Below, in pieces: positions 60,331-64,000 of a DNA stretch of 64,000 bases. The DNA comes from Trichuris trichiura. Lineage: Eukaryota > Nematoda > Enoplea > Trichinellida > Trichuridae. Under the pieces are notes generated by a model, which saw only the letters and a program-made list of their open reading frames with translations, did no database searches and was not told where the DNA came from. Where the stretch lies: NCBI GenBank assembly GCA_037903355.1, contig JBAJFE010000004.1, positions 2,294,001 through 2,358,000 on the forward strand, in the 5' to 3' direction. The translations under genes were made by a program, and so were the position numbers. How positions within the stretch are numbered: the stretch's first letter is position 1; every line of letters starts with the position of its first letter.

Positions 60331-60831
60331 ATGGCAACCAGTTCTCACGGTTCTCTAGAACCGTTTGACTTGAAAACCGGCATTGACGGCTGGGAAGAAT
60401 GGATAGAGCGGTTTAAAAATTTTGCTGAAGTGAACAATTTCCAAGAAACAAATCTCCTCACTCTCTTCTTCCTCAACTATTGTGGTCGAGAATTGTATGG
60501 ACTTCTACGAAATGCAGTGGCACCGGAGGAGCCTAAGAATAAGTCGTTCGAGCAACTGGTACAGACAGTAAAAGAAAAGTTGGATCCAAATCCAAGTATA
60601 TACACAGCGCGGGCAAAATTCTACGCTAGAAAACAACAGCCTGAAGAATCTGTGGATAAGTTCATGACGGAATTGCGGCGCTTAGCCCGACGATGTTGTT
60701 TTGAAGCTGCCCCGACAGCTGCTGAAAGAATGGAATTGCAACTGCGGGATCAGTTCATGATCGGTATGTCAGACACAGTAAGGCGAAATTTGTTCCTGCT
60801 TGACTCAAAAATTTCAATGGCTAAGCTCTAG
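60331..60831 (+). CDS. Orphan Ty3/gypsy-type retrotransposon Gag-like ORF
   Basis: A 166-codon ORF resembling the N-terminal capsid part of Gag from Ty3/gypsy elements common in invertebrates: WEEWIERFKNFAEVNN, the YGLLRNAVAPEEPKNKSFEQ core (typical form YxLLRNLxAP-x-KP-x-x-x-xFEEL) and RAKFYARKQQPEESVDKFMT followed by ELRRLARRCCF. No zinc knuckle, protease or reverse transcriptase follows: the frame stops at 60829 and the next 400 bases have frequent stops. So this is a fragment of a retrotransposon or a single captured Gag gene. No long terminal repeats were seen nearby. Confidence 0.8.
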   Translation: MATSSHGSLEPFDLKTGIDGWEEWIERFKNFAEVNNFQETNLLTLFFLNYCGRELYGLLRNAVAPEEPKNKSFEQLVQTVKEKLDPNPSIYTARAKFYARKQQPEESVDKFMTELRRLARRCCFEAAPTAAERMELQLRDQFMIGMSDTVRRNLFLLDSKISMAKL

Positions 60832-61285
60832 ACGACTACACTGAGCGCAGAGTCTAAAGTGGAGGAGTCGAAATTATTACACGAGAAATCTTATTCAAAC
60901 GATGATGAGAAGCAAGGAAGAAGTTCCTATTACTAAAAATCACATTGCTAGTAATACAGCGCCTAAGTGAATCACTGATTTGCAGGCATAAAGGTCTCTG
61001 CCTCACATTTACCATTTCATGACAATGTGACTTATCGCTGCCTTATTCGTTTTCATTGTTGTTAGTGTCTAACTTTTCACAAGCGTCTACTTGAAATTGG
61101 ACGTAATAACATTTTGCGCCTAATCAATAGTTGGAAAATGTAATTAAATCATGTATGCAAGCCAGTCAGTTTTTAAATCTGTAAACGCGAACTGGAATTG
61201 CTATACCCCACGGTAGCGAGTTAAGTTTCGCGCGCATGCTTTTGAAAAAACCTGAGGCAACAATTTGGCGAAGGCAATAGTTCAT
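60832..61285. other. Intergenic remnant
   Basis: Continuation downstream of the Gag-like ORF with stops in all frames; may include decayed retroelement sequence. No gene recognised. Confidence 0.45.
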
Positions 61286-62239
61286 TCACGTTTCGTCAGA
61301 CTTTGCCTCCCTTAAACAGCATGTCTTACAAAAAGGCAATTGCATAAGTTGCAAGCGAAGCTGCCTATTGCTGGCAAAAGTATACCAGGGAAAAATTATT
61401 GCAAAAATAACCCTCAACGAAAACAATAGCAGCCTACCGCTGCTTAAGTGAGCGTACGCATCATAGCTTCCATTTGGGTATTCTTCTGGAGAAGTACTGT
61501 AGAGATGCACAATCACGTCGAAAACGTTCGAAGGAGCATGTGTGAGCATATAGGCAATGAATATATGGAAGCTATACAAAGCTTGGCGCATTTCATACTT
61601 TGTCGCTAACAGTGCGGCTGTTGGGCGATAATAAAAGGCGAGAACACGAAACTGATGCGCACGGTACAGTATGATTGACAAGGACGCAAAAATGATCAAC
61701 AAAGGGCACACGTAACAAACAATCGTTAGCGCAATTATAAATATTACGGACTGCATTCGATCGTACTCTTTTGCCAGACAAACTTGCGAAGGCAAAATGA
61801 AGGTGGACCATTGATTCAGGGAAGCAGCAATGGCAAAACATACCGACTGGAGTAGGCATACAACAAGAATAAACAACACTCCGCTATTTTTTATACGATT
61901 TGAGTATTGTTCGGGAGAATGAACCGCGGCAGCTCGTTCAGCCACCATTACCGTAATGCCCAAAAGGGTTTGAACTTTCACGATGATAAAAACAAATGAA
62001 CCAAAAGGGCATAAAGAATCGATCCATGCTGTATTGCTAGCTTTGGAAAATATCCGCAAGCCTTGAACGAAAATTGTCTCAACGAGCAGGACAAGCGCAA
62101 GATGGGCAACGATAATGTTGAAAGTTGACTGACGTAACTGATACTTGAACAAAATCGTGATAATAAGAATTAAATTGCCCAAGGCCGACAGAATAACAAG
62201 AAAGTCAACGCAGTTTGCTCCTGGACATTGCCAATCCAT
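61286..62239 (-). CDS. Orphan seven-transmembrane receptor, rhodopsin-like
   Basis: Single exon, 317 aa from the ATG giving MDWQCPGANCVD; the frame is open 21 codons upstream but with no other ATG. Seven hydrophobic segments follow: TM1 with GNLILIITILF (Asn 1.50), TM2 with FNIIVAHLALVLLVE, TM3 preceded by Cys in DSLCPFG and ending in AERAAAVHS (in place of DRY), TM4 LFILVVCLLQSVCFA, Cys in extracellular loop 2 (PSQVCLAK), TM5 IVCYVCPLLIIFASL, TM6 YSFHIFIAYML, TM7 LRVIFAIIFPWYTFA (in place of NPxxY). The architecture is class A G-protein-coupled receptor, but the TM2 Asp, DRY and NPxxY are altered, as in many divergent nematode receptors. Ligand unknown. Confidence 0.85.
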   Translation of the reverse strand: MDWQCPGANCVDFLVILSALGNLILIITILFKYQLRQSTFNIIVAHLALVLLVETIFVQGLRIFSKASNTAWIDSLCPFGSFVFIIVKVQTLLGITVMVAERAAAVHSPEQYSNRIKNSGVLFILVVCLLQSVCFAIAASLNQWSTFILPSQVCLAKEYDRMQSVIFIIALTIVCYVCPLLIIFASLSIILYRAHQFRVLAFYYRPTAALLATKYEMRQALYSFHIFIAYMLTHAPSNVFDVIVHLYSTSPEEYPNGSYDAYAHLSSGRLLLFSLRVIFAIIFPWYTFASNRQLRLQLMQLPFCKTCCLREAKSDET

Positions 62240-63095
62240 GGCAATCCTGTGATACCGAAAAGAAGACAAGAAATGTTGACGTGTTGCTATGGTTGCAATC
62301 ACAGTTGGCTTCGATTGGTTTTTATTGATGTGGTTTCATACTGCTGACAGGTTAACCAGAGAAATACGCGTCCATAGAAGCGTACAAACGTTGCATATAA
62401 ACAAGACAAAAGTTACAGATTTTGAAAACGATTTTTTCCTGTTGGCTACTTGCCTTTCTTTTGAAAAAGTATTTCACGCACTCGAATGCCTGTAGTCTTT
62501 AAAAATAGGTGAAAATTAAATTCGCGGCTTTAGGTTTGCCCAACGAGATTGCATGGTTTGAAAACAACACCGGGGCTCAACGTCTAGTTTTTAGCTATGA
62601 GCTTTTGCATTTTCGTAAGATATGACCATTGGATATCTATTTTTCGCCATCCGCTTTCATCGCTTACAGGGACACCAATCATTAGCTTTTATCGCCGAGT
62701 TCAACTTTCCACGGTTAATTTTGTTTGTGAACTGTTGTGATAAAAATACGAAAAAACTAGGTTGAGCGACATTATTTTTTACTTTTTTAATGACCGCCGG
62801 AACTGTAAAGCTGACCTTGAACTTCACTTTATCTTAATCTTAGGAAAAGTAGTAAAAACATTTTTATGTAACCTGCATACAGCTACCGTAATTTCCTATT
62901 GTTGTCGAAAAGGTGTTTACAGTTGCCGCATCTCGATGCGCGATAATTAGGTACGTTCTTAATACCTGGGTATTTTCTTCTTCGTATCTCTTGACAAATC
63001 GCTTTCTAGAATATGATTTCTTTTTAAAAATTGTATTTTTTTCCAGCGCGTTGATTTAGGAGACGAATGAAATCTTAAAGCTGATTGCTTAAACA
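62240..63095. other. Divergent intergenic region
   Basis: Upstream of both the receptor gene (-) and the SH2-like gene (+). No ORF with a domain; probably promoters for both. Confidence 0.5.
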
Positions 63096-63461
63096 ATGGA
63101 AGCTGAAAAGCACCGCCTTCCGGCGTCACCACTTTCAGCGTTGCCTTATTTTCACGGTGTCCAGCACGGAATTGTTGCACAGAGAGCCCTGAGTGGTCCC
63201 AATACATTTTTGTTATTTTTGGACGCGGACAATGGAAAAAAGCTAGCGGTAGTAATCATGGATGCGGAACAAGTTGTGCATACTGTTTACATTAATACTA
63301 ATGGTACTCTGTTTTGGTTTACGGATGAAGACCGCGGCTACGGATTCACCGTTGTGCAACGACTTATCGACTATTACGTCGAAAATGAGAAGGCGATTGT
63401 CATTTTGCCTGAACATCACAAGCAGGTATGTGAGTTGCTAAAAAGCGAGCTTACGACATGA
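63096..63461 (+). CDS. Small SH2-like domain protein lacking the FLVR arginine
   Basis: A 121-aa ORF that is almost entirely one SH2 fold. Visible hallmarks: LPYFHGVQHGIVAQRAL (like WYHGxxxRxxAExxL), a beta-B strand NTFLLFLD where FLVR should be, LAVVIMDAEQVVHTVYI (like LSVxxxxxVxHxxI), then GYGFTVVQRLIDYYVEN (like FxSLxELVxYY). Normal SH2 domains bind phosphotyrosine through the FLVR Arg; here the strand reads FLLFL with no Arg, so classical binding is unlikely unless another residue substitutes. There is no kinase or other domain, and no signal peptide. The ATG at 63096 gives MEAEKHRLPASPLSALPYFHG and leaves no room for a longer N terminus unless an upstream exon exists. Confidence 0.75.
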   Translation: MEAEKHRLPASPLSALPYFHGVQHGIVAQRALSGPNTFLLFLDADNGKKLAVVIMDAEQVVHTVYINTNGTLFWFTDEDRGYGFTVVQRLIDYYVENEKAIVILPEHHKQVCELLKSELTT

Positions 63462-63505
63462 ACCGCTCATCTAACCTCTTGTTTTAAGAACTATTTCTCT
63501 TTCCT

Positions 63506-63670
63506 AGTAGATCTTCAGATTCACGGGTTTGGCCTGTTGGATGTATCTGTAATAGATACATCCAACAGATACATCCAACAAGCCAAACTGTACATCCAAC
63601 AGATACATCCAACAGGCCTGTATTTACAGATACATCCAACAGGCCAAACCCGTGAATCTGAAGATCTACT
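63506..63670. mobile_element. Palindromic MITE with 47-bp perfect terminal inverted repeats
   Basis: Arms 63506-63552 and 63624-63670 are exact reverse complements over 47 bases (outer end AGTAGATCTTCAGATTCACG). The centre consists of several copies of a unit like AGATACATCCAACA. A TA dinucleotide lies at both outer edges, consistent with a TA target-site duplication as in Tc1/mariner-type MITEs. No transposase. Related in arm sequence (GGCCTGTT-GATGTATCT-TAA) to the element at 33877-34301. Confidence 0.85.
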
Positions 63671-64000
63671 ATGAAACTATTCAAGCCTGTTAAAAGACAT
63701 CCTGTCTTATTTCTCTTTCATATCATTTTTATATCTCATTCCTTGTTCTCTTGTTTTTCCTTATTTTTGCTTTTGGGTTGTTGCCTTTTTTGCCACAGCG
63801 GCAAACCAAACCAATTGTTTCTCTTAGTTAGCTATGCGCTATAAATCGTGTAGTAGAATTTTTTCGAAATTAAAAACTCAATGCCATTACATCTCATGTA
63901 AAATTTATTTGCGTACAGTCTCCTTAAGAAGCGACTGCTGCTTCAAAATGGCTGCAAAGCCTTAATCTAAACAATGTATAAAAACTCATATGCTACTAAT
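63671..64000. other. End of window, no gene recognised
   Basis: Sequence right of the palindromic element; pyrimidine-rich on the plus strand around 63700-63800. No gene seen. Confidence 0.5.

Overview
The window is nuclear DNA of a small-genome invertebrate, most likely a nematode and probably an enoplean (Trichinellida, whipworm-type) one. Support: split genes with GT-AG introns, many only 45-70 bases long; a huge secreted protein made of lustrin-type Cys-rich repeats and Kunitz domains, a nematode speciality; a three-dsRBD TRBP/Loquacious protein; eukaryotic splicing, kinetic and mitochondrial-ribosome genes. Genus-level placement is inference. No bacterial operon, CRISPR array or prophage is present. 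All gene models were joined by hand from splice signals; wherever I give exon lists, the codon phases agree across junctions unless stated.

Layout, left to right. 1-4.3 kb: no gene recognised. 4.3-7.5 kb (+): GDF8/GDF11-like TGF-beta ligand, four exons. 11.4-19.9 kb (-): 26-exon secreted Kunitz/EB/lustrin-repeat protein of about 1354 aa, one module per exon, with a long AAT/ATT palindrome in one intron. 21.8-22.4 kb (-): weak, unrecognised exons. 24.3-26.7 kb (+): CDK5 activator (p35/cdka-1 type). 29.1-30.4 kb (+): U2AF large subunit. 32.2-34.3 kb: three tRNA-His(GUG) genes, the third lying inside an inverted-repeat element. 35.5-37.1 kb (+): intronless BPI/LBP-family lipid-binding protein. 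37.1-41.3 kb: repeat-bearing intergenic DNA. 41.3-42.8 kb (+): TRBP/PRKRA/Loquacious homologue. 43.1-43.9 kb (-): ANKRD49-like ankyrin protein. 45.6-52.7 kb (+): kinesin-6. 54.5-55.5 kb (+): typical 2-Cys peroxiredoxin. 57.1-57.8 kb (+) and 57.8-58.9 kb (-): mitochondrial ribosomal protein L47 and isopentenyl-diphosphate isomerase, tail to tail with 68 bases between stops. 60.3-60.8 kb (+): orphan retrotransposon Gag-like ORF. 61.3-62.2 kb (-): orphan seven-helix receptor. 63.1-63.5 kb (+): SH2-like protein lacking the phosphotyrosine-binding Arg. 63.5-63.7 kb: a perfect-palindrome MITE related to the one around the third tRNA-His.

The genes do not form one pathway; this looks like ordinary gene-by-gene eukaryotic chromosome. 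The most unusual items are the modular inhibitor-like protein in which two Kunitz domains have both lost the same disulfide pair, the MITE family with a tRNA-His gene inside one copy, the orphan Gag ORF and the Arg-less SH2 protein.
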